Shown here: positions 33,101 to 40,982 of the stretch, piece after piece | Numbering within the stretch: position 1 is the stretch's first letter | How the letters are laid out: each line of letters opens with the position of its first letter | Made by a program: the position numbers and the translations under genes | Notes under the pieces: model-generated | What the model saw: only the letters and a program-made list of their open reading frames with translations | The model's database searches: none | What the model was told of the DNA's origin: nothing | DNA from: CAYJAY01 sp964370715 | GTDB lineage: Bacteria > Bacillota > Clostridia > Oscillospirales > Ruminococcaceae | Assembly: GCA_964370715.1 (NCBI GenBank) | Contig: CAYJKJ010000003.1 | Location: 62,001-126,000 of the forward strand | Reading direction: 5' to 3' | Length of the DNA stretch: 64,000 nucleotides

Positions 33101-33886
33101 CTAAATATTATTTAATAGTTTCTTTAATCGGTTATAAGAATTGATTATATCGCTATAGTCGTTATAACTATCTTGGTAAACCTCAATCAAAATCGACCCA
33201 TCATATCCAATTGCTTTAAGTTTTTTGAAAAATTTAACAAAATCAAACTCTCCGTTAAGCGGAAGTTGGCAATCGTTTTGTTGCGAAAAATCGCTAACGT
33301 GAATATGCTTAATGTTTTCCCCCATAGTTTCAAAAACTTCAAAAGGATCATACCCCGAACGAACCGCTTGTTTAAGGTCTAGCGTAAAACCAATATTTTG
33401 TTTAAGCGTTTTTTTAATCTCTGCTATATATTTTTTCTCTCTGCTTTCACAACGAGAAACATTTTCCAAAAGAATCGAAACGCCGTATTCTCTGGCAGCT
33501 TGCTCGAGCTTATAAAGCCTGTCGCAAGCTTGTTCAACGGGAAGCCTTGTTCCGTAGTAGTCGCCATGGAACACGATATATTTTGCCCCGATAAACCTTG
33601 CTGTTTCAAAATACATTTTGTATTGGTCTATTCCGTCTTCAAACCTTCCGTTGTATTCCGAGAAAAAATATAGCGGCTCCATAGGGCAAGTAAACGGATG
33701 AATTGAACTAACCGTTATTCCGCCATCGGTGATTTTTTGTTTTATCAAATTAAGATAATCTTTTTTAAGTTCGCTATATGTATTAAAAAAAATCTCGATG
33801 TTTGAAACGTTGTTGTTCGCTAGAACGTCGATAGCTGTCTCTATTGTTTCGGGATAAAAACAAGCTGTTGAAATGCCTATGTTCAA
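33101..33886 (-). CDS. Sugar phosphate isomerase/epimerase-like TIM barrel protein
   Basis: 261 residues of the AP-endonuclease-2/xylose-isomerase-like superfamily. Metal-binding positions are visible at FHGDY, LLENV (Glu), FTLDLKQAV (Asp), HIHVSD (His, Asp) and ILIEVY (Glu). It starts with TTG 33886 (AAAGGAA upstream), which places MNIGIST at the first beta strand. Family members isomerise sugars or inositol derivatives. The substrate is unknown. Downstream nrdR is close, but functionally unlinked as far as can be seen. Confidence 0.82.
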   Translation of the reverse strand: MNIGISTACFYPETIETAIDVLANNNVSNIEIFFNTYSELKKDYLNLIKQKITDGGITVSSIHPFTCPMEPLYFFSEYNGRFEDGIDQYKMYFETARFIGAKYIVFHGDYYGTRLPVEQACDRLYKLEQAAREYGVSILLENVSRCESREKKYIAEIKKTLKQNIGFTLDLKQAVRSGYDPFEVFETMGENIKHIHVSDFSQQNDCQLPLNGEFDFVKFFKKLKAIGYDGSILIEVYQDSYNDYSDIINSYNRLKKLLNNI

Positions 33887-33907
33887 AATTTTGTTCCTTT
33901 TTTTAGG

Positions 33908-33934
33908 CGGGGGAAAACAAACCGTCTTCCCCCG
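33908..33934. other. Intercistronic hairpin
   Basis: CGGGGGAA (33908-33915) pairs with TTCCCCCG (33927-33934). There is no T tract in the direction of the flanking minus-strand genes, so it may be a weak terminator or mRNA-stability stem. Confidence 0.45.
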
Positions 33935-33977
33935 TTTATTAAATCGTTATTTTCAAATAATCAAAACTCAGTGTAGA

Positions 33978-35261
33978 TTATTTATTTTCTAAAAGTTTTT
34001 CAATTGCCGCTATTTTAACCGCAACGCAGAACAGTTCGCAAGCGATTTTAAGTTCGTCTACCGGTGGGAACGATGGAGCAATTCTCAAGTTGCTGTTTTT
34101 GGGGTCATTTCCGTTTGGATAAGTCGCCCCCGATGGTGTCATAACAACGCCGGCTTGTTTGCAAAGTTCGCCAATCCTTTTCGCCGTTCCTTCCATTGCA
34201 AAAAAGCTCACGAAATAACCGCCTTTTGGGGTCACCCAACTTGCAATATCAAGAGGTTTAATCTCTTTTTCCAATATATCGAGAACCGCTTCGAATTTTG
34301 GCCTTAATATATCGGCGTGTTTTTTCATAAGATCCAAAACGCCCTGTCTGTCTTTAAGATAAAGCGTGTGTCTTAATTGATTAACCTTATCAAAACTTAT
34401 CGTTGCAAACTTCATCGAGTTCATAAAATGCGCCATGTTTTCGTCGCTTGAAGCTACCGCCGATATGCCGGCTCCTGCTGCGGTTATCTTGCTTGTCGAG
34501 GCAAAAACAAAAGCTCTGTTTTTGTTGCCGGATTTTTCGCAAAGAGATATAATTTCGGGAATTTTTGGAACATCGCCATAAAGGCTATGGACTACATAGG
34601 CGTTATCCCACATAATTGTGAAATCCTCTGCCGCTGTTTTCATCGAAGCTAGGCGCTCAACCGTTTCTTTTGAATAGACGATTCCGTCCGGATTAGAATA
34701 AACGGGAACACACCAGATTCCTTTAATCGTGTCATCATTCGCAACTAGCCTTTCGACCTCGTCCATATCCGGCCCCGTTTCGGTCATCGGAACAACAATC
34801 GGCTCATAACCAAAATATCCGCTAACCGAAAAATGGCGATCATATCCCGGAGAAGGGCAAAGAATTTTAACGCTGTCTAGTTTGCCCCAAGGTTTTTGGC
34901 TTTGTTTCATCCCTTTAACAAACGCTATCGACATAACCTCAAACATCAAATTCAAGCTTGAGTTTCCGCCAATAAAGACGTTTTCGGGTTTTGTCTCGAG
35001 AATCTCAGCAAAAAGTTGTTTTGCGTCGGCGGTTCCGTCAAAGCCGCCATAGTTGCGGCTATCAAGACCCTTCATATCTTTAAATCTTCCGTTTAGGTCG
35101 ATTTTATAAAGCTCGTCGCAAAGATCAAGTTGTTCGCTGCAAGGCTTTCCCCTCGACATATCAAGCGAAAGGTTTTTTGCTTTAAATCCTTCGTATTGTT
35201 TTTGTTGCTCCAAAAGCAACGCTTCAAGTTCCGCCTTTGACATAGTTTGATAACTTTTCAT
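33978..35261 (-). CDS. PLP-dependent aminotransferase, aspartate aminotransferase Ib type
   Basis: 427 residues from ATG 35261 (GGAGG upstream). The N-terminus LSLDMSRGKPCSEQLDLCD, GGNSSLNLMF, PSPGYDRHFSV, WCVPVYSNPDG, WDNAYVVH, ASTSKITAAGAGI (Lys as PLP anchor) and NLRIAPSFPP define the PF12897 class of fold-I aminotransferases. Characterised members transfer amino groups between aspartate and 2-oxoglutarate; alanine or aromatic use is possible. It appears monocistronic, with a hairpin after its stop. R2 locus 2 lies directly upstream. Confidence 0.88.
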   Translation of the reverse strand: MKSYQTMSKAELEALLLEQQKQYEGFKAKNLSLDMSRGKPCSEQLDLCDELYKIDLNGRFKDMKGLDSRNYGGFDGTADAKQLFAEILETKPENVFIGGNSSLNLMFEVMSIAFVKGMKQSQKPWGKLDSVKILCPSPGYDRHFSVSGYFGYEPIVVPMTETGPDMDEVERLVANDDTIKGIWCVPVYSNPDGIVYSKETVERLASMKTAAEDFTIMWDNAYVVHSLYGDVPKIPEIISLCEKSGNKNRAFVFASTSKITAAGAGISAVASSDENMAHFMNSMKFATISFDKVNQLRHTLYLKDRQGVLDLMKKHADILRPKFEAVLDILEKEIKPLDIASWVTPKGGYFVSFFAMEGTAKRIGELCKQAGVVMTPSGATYPNGNDPKNSNLRIAPSFPPVDELKIACELFCVAVKIAAIEKLLENK

Positions 35262-35306
35262 ATATTCCTCCAAAAATATTATAGTCTGTATTTTTATACA
35301 CCGTAT

Positions 35307-35406
35307 CGTAGGGAACGCATTGTATGCGTTCCGCCATTTTTTGAATAAGCTACGACGATGTCGGATTTAGGCTTTCGTGTCGGAATGCATACAATGCATT
35401 CCCTAC
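35307..35406. repeat. R2 palindromic element, locus 2
   Basis: Left arm 35307-35333 (GGAACGCAT-TGT-ATGCGTTCC) and right arm 35380-35406 (GGAATGCAT-ACA-ATGCATTCC). The arms are the same as at locus 1 while the core between them differs. Confidence 0.85.
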
Positions 35407-35449
35407 ATGAGTATTCTGATTATTTCTATTTAGCGCAAAACCTAAGGCT

Positions 35450-35546
35450 TTAGAAATACTGCGGTTTTTGCGCCATCGGCGCAAAATGGCGAGCGAAAGC
35501 TCGACAAGCAGTATTTCCAATATCTTCACCTGCGGTGAAGATAATT
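35450..35546 (+). repeat. R1 structured repeat, copy D, abutting the pfkA stop
   Basis: Outer stem 35453-35462 with 35508-35517 (GAAATACTGC/GCAGTATTTC). Inner stems are TTTTGCGCC/GGCGCAAAA and CGAGC-GAAA-GCTCG. The trailing stem is ATCTTCACC-TGC-GGTGAAGAT at 35522-35542. The pfkA stop codon begins at 35549 on the minus strand, immediately at the repeat edge. Confidence 0.9.
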
Positions 35547-36623
35547 TTATCTTCCAAGATTTATCCCAACCTTGTTTGCTACATCTATCATCTGGTCTTC
35601 GATAGGGACAAACTTTGTTTTTCCGGCAACATCCGCCAACGGATTCGCAACTACTTGTTGATTGTTCATCGCAACCGTCACTCCGAAAATCCCCTGTTCA
35701 ACAAGATTTGCAGCATAAACGCCAAACCTTGTTGCCAAAACTCTGTCGTATGCCGAAGGGCTTCCGCCTCTTTGAACATGGCCCGGAATAACAACCCTTG
35801 TTTCAAATCCGGTTTCCCTTTGAAGGTCTCTTGCAATAGCTGTCGAGATGTTTGTGAATCCCGTTTCCTCGCGATACTGCGCTCTTTCTTTCTTTTTCAT
35901 CTTGCTTTCTTCCAAGCTTAATGCGCCCTCCGCAACCGCAACTATCGAAAAAGAACTCTTTCTCGATGCTCGTTTCTCGATAGCAGAACTTATGCTGTCG
36001 ATGCAATACGGTATTTCGGGGATTAATATTATATCTGCGCCGCCCGCAATTCCGGAATACAGCGTTAGCCAACCAACTTTGTTCCCCATAATCTCAACCA
36101 CCATAACCCTTTTGTGGCTCGAAGCGGTTGTGTGTACCCTGTCGATGACGTCGGTTGCTATATCTACCGCCGTGTGAAATCCAAACGTCACATCGGTTCC
36201 AAAAATATCGTTGTCGATTGTTTTGGGAAGACCGATAACGTTTAACCCTTCAGATGCCAAAAGATTTGCGGTTTTATGTGTTCCGTTTCCGCCAAGCGTT
36301 AAAAGACAATCAAGTTTGTTCTTTTTGTATGTTTCTTTCATCTCTTTAACTTTGTCGACGTTGTCTTCTTCAACCACACGCATTAGTTTGTATGGAGTTC
36401 GACAGGTTCCGAGAATCGTTCCGCCCGTTGTTAATATTCCGGAAAAATCTCTACGCTTCATCTCTTTAACTTCGTTGTTAATCAGCCCATGATACCCATC
36501 AATAACCCCGACTATCTCGACATCTTCCATTCTTTCATACAGAGCTTTTGCAACGCCCCTTATTGTAGCGTTTAACCCCGGGCAATCGCCGCCGCTTGTT
36601 AAAATGCCAACACGCTTTTTCAT
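35547..36623 (-). CDS. pfkA: 6-phosphofructokinase
   Basis: Phosphorylates fructose-6-phosphate in glycolysis. 358 residues with TSGGDCPGLNATIRG, GGTILGTCRTPY, LGGNGTHKTA, GLPKTIDNDI and RVMVVEIMG. By position, the donor-specificity residues are Gly (in GGNG) and Lys (in PKTIDND), the combination reported for some ATP-dependent long-form PFKs, while PPi enzymes have Asp plus Lys. The usual GGDG is GGNG, replacing an Asp involved in Mg-ATP binding. ATP remains the likelier donor, but this is not certain. It has its own promoter at 36686-36713. Confidence 0.9.
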   Translation of the reverse strand: MKKRVGILTSGGDCPGLNATIRGVAKALYERMEDVEIVGVIDGYHGLINNEVKEMKRRDFSGILTTGGTILGTCRTPYKLMRVVEEDNVDKVKEMKETYKKNKLDCLLTLGGNGTHKTANLLASEGLNVIGLPKTIDNDIFGTDVTFGFHTAVDIATDVIDRVHTTASSHKRVMVVEIMGNKVGWLTLYSGIAGGADIILIPEIPYCIDSISSAIEKRASRKSSFSIVAVAEGALSLEESKMKKKERAQYREETGFTNISTAIARDLQRETGFETRVVIPGHVQRGGSPSAYDRVLATRFGVYAANLVEQGIFGVTVAMNNQQVVANPLADVAGKTKFVPIEDQMIDVANKVGINLGR

Positions 36624-36685
36624 AACCGTTTTGCTCCTTTTATTTTATTTTTGTTTAAATAGTTTTTTTTAATTTCTGTGTTTAT

Positions 36686-36713
36686 ATTATAATATCACGT
36701 TACAGCGTTTCAA
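36686..36713 (-). promoter_or_regulatory. Promoter of pfkA
   Basis: Minus strand TTGAAA (36713-36708), 16-bp spacer, TATAAT (36691-36686), about 60 bp before the start. Confidence 0.7.
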
Positions 36714-36723
36714 ACAAATAGTT

Positions 36724-37314
36724 TTATGAATATTTCTTTATTTTTTCATTAATAATTAGATATATCCCAACCAAAATGAGCATCCACCCCGGATTTTGTT
36801 GTACCAAAAGAATAGTTCCCAAAACAACAAACAAAAATGCAAACGTCATATTAATATGTTTTAACACCGTTTCGGCTTTTGAAACATCCGAAACTTTATA
36901 AAAAACTATCTCTCTTAATATATTTCCACCATCAAAATCTCCGCATGGCAACGAGTTAAACGCAATTAAAAAAGCATTTATTTGTATCATCTCGTTTAAA
37001 TTCGGAAAAAGCAAAATCAACAAAACGATGCAACAAGCGTTTGCAACTATTCCGCCTGAAAATATTAAGACATTTTTATAAAACAAATTAATATCATTTT
37101 GTTTTATAATCTCGATTCGCCCAAACCTAAAGTTTATAGCTCTTGGCCTCATCTTGCAAACAGCCATCGCCAAAATATGCCCGATCTCATGGACTAAAAT
37201 AAACACCGCAAACAAAGTTGTTTCGGTGTTTTTGTTTATTGTTAAAAAGAATAAAAAAGACAAGAACCATATCGAAAAACCAATTTTAATCCCATAAAAT
37301 CTAAAATCTACCAC
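36724..37314 (-). CDS. SpoIVFB-like site-2 (M50) membrane protease
   Basis: 196-residue intramembrane zinc protease. HEIGH (about 42-46) provides two zinc ligands and the catalytic Glu, and NSLPCGDFDGG (about 124-134) is the LDG-type motif with the third ligand. About five hydrophobic segments. The compact size fits SpoIVFB, which processes pro-sigma-K in Bacillus, more than RseP-type enzymes with PDZ domains. It has a GTG start overlapping the upstream small gene by seven bases. No SpoIVFA homologue is obvious; the small upstream protein may take that place. Confidence 0.85.
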   Translation of the reverse strand: MVDFRFYGIKIGFSIWFLSFLFFLTINKNTETTLFAVFILVHEIGHILAMAVCKMRPRAINFRFGRIEIIKQNDINLFYKNVLIFSGGIVANACCIVLLILLFPNLNEMIQINAFLIAFNSLPCGDFDGGNILREIVFYKVSDVSKAETVLKHINMTFAFLFVVLGTILLVQQNPGWMLILVGIYLIINEKIKKYS

Positions 37315-37526
37315 ACAGCTATTCCTAAAACTTGATTTATAACTTGGTTTGTTGTGTCACCAACTAGGCTTAAGATAAACAAAATATCTTGGTATAAACT
37401 AGGGAACAAAAACTTTATCACCAAATACTCCGCCAAAACAAACAACGCAAGTTTAATCTGAAGAAACTGTGTTTCAAAAAAATCTTTGGTCAATGAATTT
37501 CTATGTTTAACAAAAGGTTTATTCAT
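37308..37526 (-). CDS. Small membrane protein coupled to the M50 protease
   Basis: 72 residues from ATG 37526: a basic N-terminus (MNKPFVKHRNS), one long hydrophobic segment LALFVLAEYLVIKFLFPSLY and a second weaker one. It overlaps the upstream lipoprotein gene by eight bases and the downstream protease by seven, so all three are translated as a unit. The family is not recognised. Its position suggests a partner or regulator of the protease. Confidence 0.65.
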   Translation of the reverse strand: MNKPFVKHRNSLTKDFFETQFLQIKLALFVLAEYLVIKFLFPSLYQDILFILSLVGDTTNQVINQVLGIAVW

Positions 37527-38754
37527 AAACAATCTTTTCCTTAACGATATTTAAAGCTTCTACAACCTCTTTTTCAACCGTAATGTCAGGATTAAACAGC
37601 GAATCATATCGGAAAAACGCAACCCCTGCAAGGCCTTTTTGCTTGATTAGTTCTATCTGCCTTCCTATAACATCGTTGTATATCTTCCATTCGCTTTTCC
37701 CAATTCCGGCAAATTCATCCACTGTTCCTATCTTGTATCCCGCTATGCCAACAATTAGATCCTTTGTTTTAACGATGTTTTGCCATTCTTCCAATGTCTT
37801 TTCAAACGGCAACGCTTCGTTTTGAAAACCATAGTACAACTGAGGAACAAAATAATCTGCGTATTTTGCAACAGCTTGCATCTGTTCTATATCCAAATAA
37901 TGCGTGTTATAGTTTCTTTCAATCGACCCATCTGGGCTTATACCAAACTCTATCGTTTGGTCAAACCTTTTTATGTCGCTATAAATTCTATCAATAATGC
38001 TTTGAATTCGCCCTCTTCTGAAATCGTCAACCGTTATCGAAGAACTGTTTTGGTCAAAAAATTTGCTGTCAAACTCAACATCGGTTGTCGGATAAAAATA
38101 ATCGTCTATATGTATCCCGTCTACATTATAGTTTTGGATTATCTCGATAACAATTTCGGATAAGAGCTGTTCGCTTTTTTCGCTTGAAGGATTGATAAAA
38201 GGTCGGCCTTCATATTCTGTTATAATATCGCCATAGTTTATTTTAACCGAATTAATATATTCTGCTAGATTTTCGCTGTCCGACAATCTGAATGGATTTA
38301 ACCATGCATGAGTTTTTATGTCGTTTTGTTTAAACTTATCAATGGCAATTTTAAAATAATCATCCTGGTTTGGCTTTACACTATACGTAGTTCCAAATGC
38401 CGAGGGAACAATTTTGGAGGTGTAGAGCGCTTCGCCAAATGCCCGAACATGAAAATAGACATCGGTAACCCCGATTGATTTTATGTTAAGGATTAATTCA
38501 TCTAGGTTTTGTTCAAAATCCCTCCTCGACATATCCCCTAAAAGCGATTTGATATCAAGATAGCTCACCCACATTGCAACGATAAAATCATCTTTTTTTT
38601 CTACATTAAAAAACGTTTCCATAAATTCTTCTTCTCCTACAAAATCATTTTGTTCCGTTGTTTTATTTTGTTTAACAACTTGGTTATACAAACATCCGCT
38701 TAAAATAAAACACAAAAAAATCGCCGTTGTAATAAATATTCGTTTAAATAACAT
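37519..38754 (-). CDS. Glycosyl hydrolase-like 10 (DUF187) lipoprotein
   Basis: About 411 residues from ATG 38754, giving a lipoprotein signal FLCFILSGC (lipobox LSGC). The catalytic-like TIM barrel follows: WVSYLDIKSLL, VYFHVRAFGEALY, HAWLNPFRL, VDGIHIDDYFYP, FGISPDGSI and YFVPQLYYGFQ. This is the YngK/GHL10 pattern, predicted to hydrolyse glycans outside the cell, possibly peptidoglycan-related. The open frame extends to 38886, but that would start inside the GntR operator and bury the signal peptide. It heads the three-gene unit with the M50 protease. Confidence 0.87.
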   Translation of the reverse strand: MLFKRIFITTAIFLCFILSGCLYNQVVKQNKTTEQNDFVGEEEFMETFFNVEKKDDFIVAMWVSYLDIKSLLGDMSRRDFEQNLDELILNIKSIGVTDVYFHVRAFGEALYTSKIVPSAFGTTYSVKPNQDDYFKIAIDKFKQNDIKTHAWLNPFRLSDSENLAEYINSVKINYGDIITEYEGRPFINPSSEKSEQLLSEIVIEIIQNYNVDGIHIDDYFYPTTDVEFDSKFFDQNSSSITVDDFRRGRIQSIIDRIYSDIKRFDQTIEFGISPDGSIERNYNTHYLDIEQMQAVAKYADYFVPQLYYGFQNEALPFEKTLEEWQNIVKTKDLIVGIAGYKIGTVDEFAGIGKSEWKIYNDVIGRQIELIKQKGLAGVAFFRYDSLFNPDITVEKEVVEALNIVKEKIVYE

Positions 38755-38828
38755 CTTGGCATAAATCCTTTTTTTATAATTTCTATGCCAAAACATATTT
38801 AATTTATTCGAAAGTTTGAAAAAAATTA

Positions 38829-38858
38829 TTGACAAGCATACAGCCCTCAGTGTATACT
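38829..38858 (+). promoter_or_regulatory. Promoter of the GntR-ABC operon
   Basis: TTGACA (38829-38834), 18-bp spacer, TATACT (38853-38858). The -10 lies inside the palindrome at 38846-38890, so a bound repressor would block RNA polymerase. Confidence 0.8.
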
Positions 38859-38890
38859 GTGTATATCGAATATACACAGTATACACTGAG
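38846..38890. promoter_or_regulatory. 45-bp perfect palindrome, probable GntR operator
   Basis: Arms of 21 bp (CTCAGTGTATACTGTGTATA plus T) are exact inverted repeats around a 3-bp centre CGA. Each arm also holds the smaller palindrome GTATAC. It covers the -10 box and reaches the ribosome site of the regulator gene directly downstream. Confidence 0.88.
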
Positions 38891-38898
38891 GTGATAAC

Positions 38899-39258
38899 TT
38901 GAACATAATTATTTCAAACAGGGACAATCGCCCTATATATGAACAGATCTATGACAATATAAAGGGAGCTGTTATTTCGGGTGAACTTGAGGCCGGCGAG
39001 CTGCTCCCCTCTATTCGCAACCTTGCGAAAGATCTTAAGATAAGCGTTATAACAACAAAGCGTGCATATGATGAACTTGAGCGAGATGGGTTTATATATT
39101 CCGTCGCCGGCAAAGGATCTTATGTTGCGGAAAAAAACAATCAACTGGTTATTGAAGCGCAACTTCGGGAGATTGAATTCTACATTGAAAAGATAACGAT
39201 ACTTGCGAAAAACTGCAATCTTTCGGAACAGCAGTTGTTGGATATGTTTAAATACTAA
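38899..39258 (+). CDS. GntR-family repressor, YtrA subfamily
   Basis: 119-residue regulator: winged helix PIYEQIYDNIKGAVISGELEAG, LPSIRNLAKDLKISVITTKRAYDELERDGFIYSVAGKGSYV (recognition helix and wing), then a short helical tail of about 45 residues for dimerisation. The short C-terminus and linked ABC genes define the YtrA type, which controls cell-envelope stress or antibiotic export operons. TTG start with GAGGTGA upstream. Expected to autoregulate through the adjacent palindrome. Confidence 0.92.
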   Translation: MNIIISNRDNRPIYEQIYDNIKGAVISGELEAGELLPSIRNLAKDLKISVITTKRAYDELERDGFIYSVAGKGSYVAEKNNQLVIEAQLREIEFYIEKITILAKNCNLSEQQLLDMFKY

Positions 39259-39365
39259 GTTTTTTAGCAAACGATATATCCCCTATTTTAACTATAACCA
39301 AAAACATTCAAATTTCTTGCACAAAAAAGTTGATTTATCGATTTTTAAAAGGAAGGTAAACTATT

Positions 39366-40208
39366 ATGAATGCAATATCTATTAATAAATTATCAAAAAG
39401 TTTTAACAATTTCAAGCTTTGTGACATATCTTTTTGTCTGCCAAAGGGATATATTTGTGGTCTCGTTGGCGAAAACGGCGCCGGAAAAACCACAACGATT
39501 AAGCTTATTCTTAACGCTCTTAAAGCGGATAGTGGCAAAATTTCGGTTCTTGGCACGCAAAACACCGATGTGAAATTTTCTGAGATTAAACAAGATATCG
39601 GGGTAGTCTTCGATCAAGCGTATTTCCCTCTCGTTTTAAATGCAAAAAACATCGACATTATTATGAAAGGAATCTATAGAAATTGGAGTTCATCTCTTTA
39701 TTATTCCTATCTTAAACAGTTTAATCTTCCTTTAGACAAGCAGTTCAAGGATTTTTCAAAAGGTATGAAGATGAAACTTTCTATCGCTGTAGCGTTGTCA
39801 CATGATGCAAAGCTTTTGATTCTAGATGAGGCAACAAGCGGGCTAGACCCCGTAGCTCGAGAGGAAATTTTAGACATTCTAGCCGAATTCACCCGTGATG
39901 AAAACAATTCGATTTTGTTTTCCTCCCATATCACCAGCGACCTTGAGAAGATATGCGATTATATCGTTTTCTTAAAAAACGGAAGCGTTGTTTTCCATGA
40001 ACAAAAGGACTTGCTTTTTGAAAAATATTGTTTTCTAAAACTTTCCGAACAAGATGCTTCCGCTCTCTCCTCTCAGTCTGTCGTTGCAAAGAAAAAGCGA
40101 TCCTACGGTTTTGATATTCTTGCAAAAAAACATCTGGTTCCAAAAAATTTTACATCAGAATATTTTACGCTTGAAGACATAATCTTGATGATGTCAAAAG
40201 ATTTTTAA
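39366..40208 (+). CDS. ABC transporter ATP-binding protein (YtrB-like)
   Basis: 280 residues with Walker A GENGAGKTT (about 36-44), Q-loop region VFDQAYFPL, signature FSKGMKMKLS, Walker B LLILDEATSGLDP and switch His in SSHIT. The signature deviates from LSGGQ, as is common in YtrB and BcrA-like exporters. It energises the permease encoded next. Cotranscribed with the GntR gene; 107 bp separate them. Confidence 0.92.
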   Translation: MNAISINKLSKSFNNFKLCDISFCLPKGYICGLVGENGAGKTTTIKLILNALKADSGKISVLGTQNTDVKFSEIKQDIGVVFDQAYFPLVLNAKNIDIIMKGIYRNWSSSLYYSYLKQFNLPLDKQFKDFSKGMKMKLSIAVALSHDAKLLILDEATSGLDPVAREEILDILAEFTRDENNSILFSSHITSDLEKICDYIVFLKNGSVVFHEQKDLLFEKYCFLKLSEQDASALSSQSVVAKKKRSYGFDILAKKHLVPKNFTSEYFTLEDIILMMSKDF

Positions 40209-40266
40209 CATTAAAAAAGCCGTTCTATTAAACCAAATCACAACATAAGTAAGGAATTATTATATT

Positions 40267-40854
40267 ATGAAAGCTTTATTAATAAAGGATTTTCTGGTTA
40301 TCTATCGACAACAACTTAAAATCTTTATCGTTTCCGCCGTCTTTCTTTCGTTTACTCTAAACCAAGTGTCTGCCGCTTTTATCCTCGCAATTGGTGCAAT
40401 GATGCCGATATCCGCCGTTGCATACGATCAACAATCCAACTGGTATGACCTTTGCGGAGCGTTGCCGCTAACAGCTACAAAGATAGTGTTAAGCAAATAT
40501 ATCCTCGGCGCTATCTCGATTGGATTTTTCGCAACCACTATGGCTTTGTTGCATTTTATCGCAACCTCTATAGGTATTGCGCAAAATATCGACAACTTTT
40601 TCAACGTTGCGCTTTTAGGGGTTTTGTTAGCGGTTCTTGTCGTCTGTCTGTATCTCCCTTTTATAATTAAGTTCGGCTCCGAGAAAGGGCGTGTTTTAAT
40701 ATTTCTATTTATGGGAGGATTTGGCGTGTTGCTTGGAATGATACCCGAATTAAGACTTCCCTCAATATCGTTTGGACTTATCTTATTGTTTGCGGTTTTT
40801 GTTGTCCTATCAATCTTTCTATCGATTAAAATCTATAAACAAAAACATGGTTGA
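40267..40854 (+). CDS. ABC-2 type permease
   Basis: 195 residues with six hydrophobic helices. The segments MKALLIKDFLVIYRQ, AYDQQSNWYDLCGALPLT and VLSKYILG match ABC-2 membrane subunits (PF13346-like) that accompany YtrB-type ATPases. Together they would export or sense an envelope-active compound. The operon ends in the terminator at 40919. Confidence 0.85.
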   Translation: MKALLIKDFLVIYRQQLKIFIVSAVFLSFTLNQVSAAFILAIGAMMPISAVAYDQQSNWYDLCGALPLTATKIVLSKYILGAISIGFFATTMALLHFIATSIGIAQNIDNFFNVALLGVLLAVLVVCLYLPFIIKFGSEKGRVLIFLFMGGFGVLLGMIPELRLPSISFGLILLFAVFVVLSIFLSIKIYKQKHG

Positions 40855-40918
40855 TGTTTTAAAAAAACAAAAATTTCTACACTTGTTAATCTTCTAATTC
40901 CACCATTTATTACAAAGA

Positions 40919-40947
40919 GCCTGTGCGAAAAAATCGCACAGGCTTTT
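40919..40947 (+). terminator. Terminator of the GntR-ABC operon
   Basis: GCCTGTGCG pairs with CGCACAGGC (nine pairs), followed by TTTT. Confidence 0.88.
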
Positions 40948-40982
40948 ATCTGGATTTAAACTGTTGTTATATCGCCTTAATC

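Noticed and set aside
38755..38886. 44-residue N-terminal extension of the GH10-like protein
   Set aside because: It would run through the GntR palindrome and bury the lipoprotein signal; ATG 38754 gives a proper lipobox.
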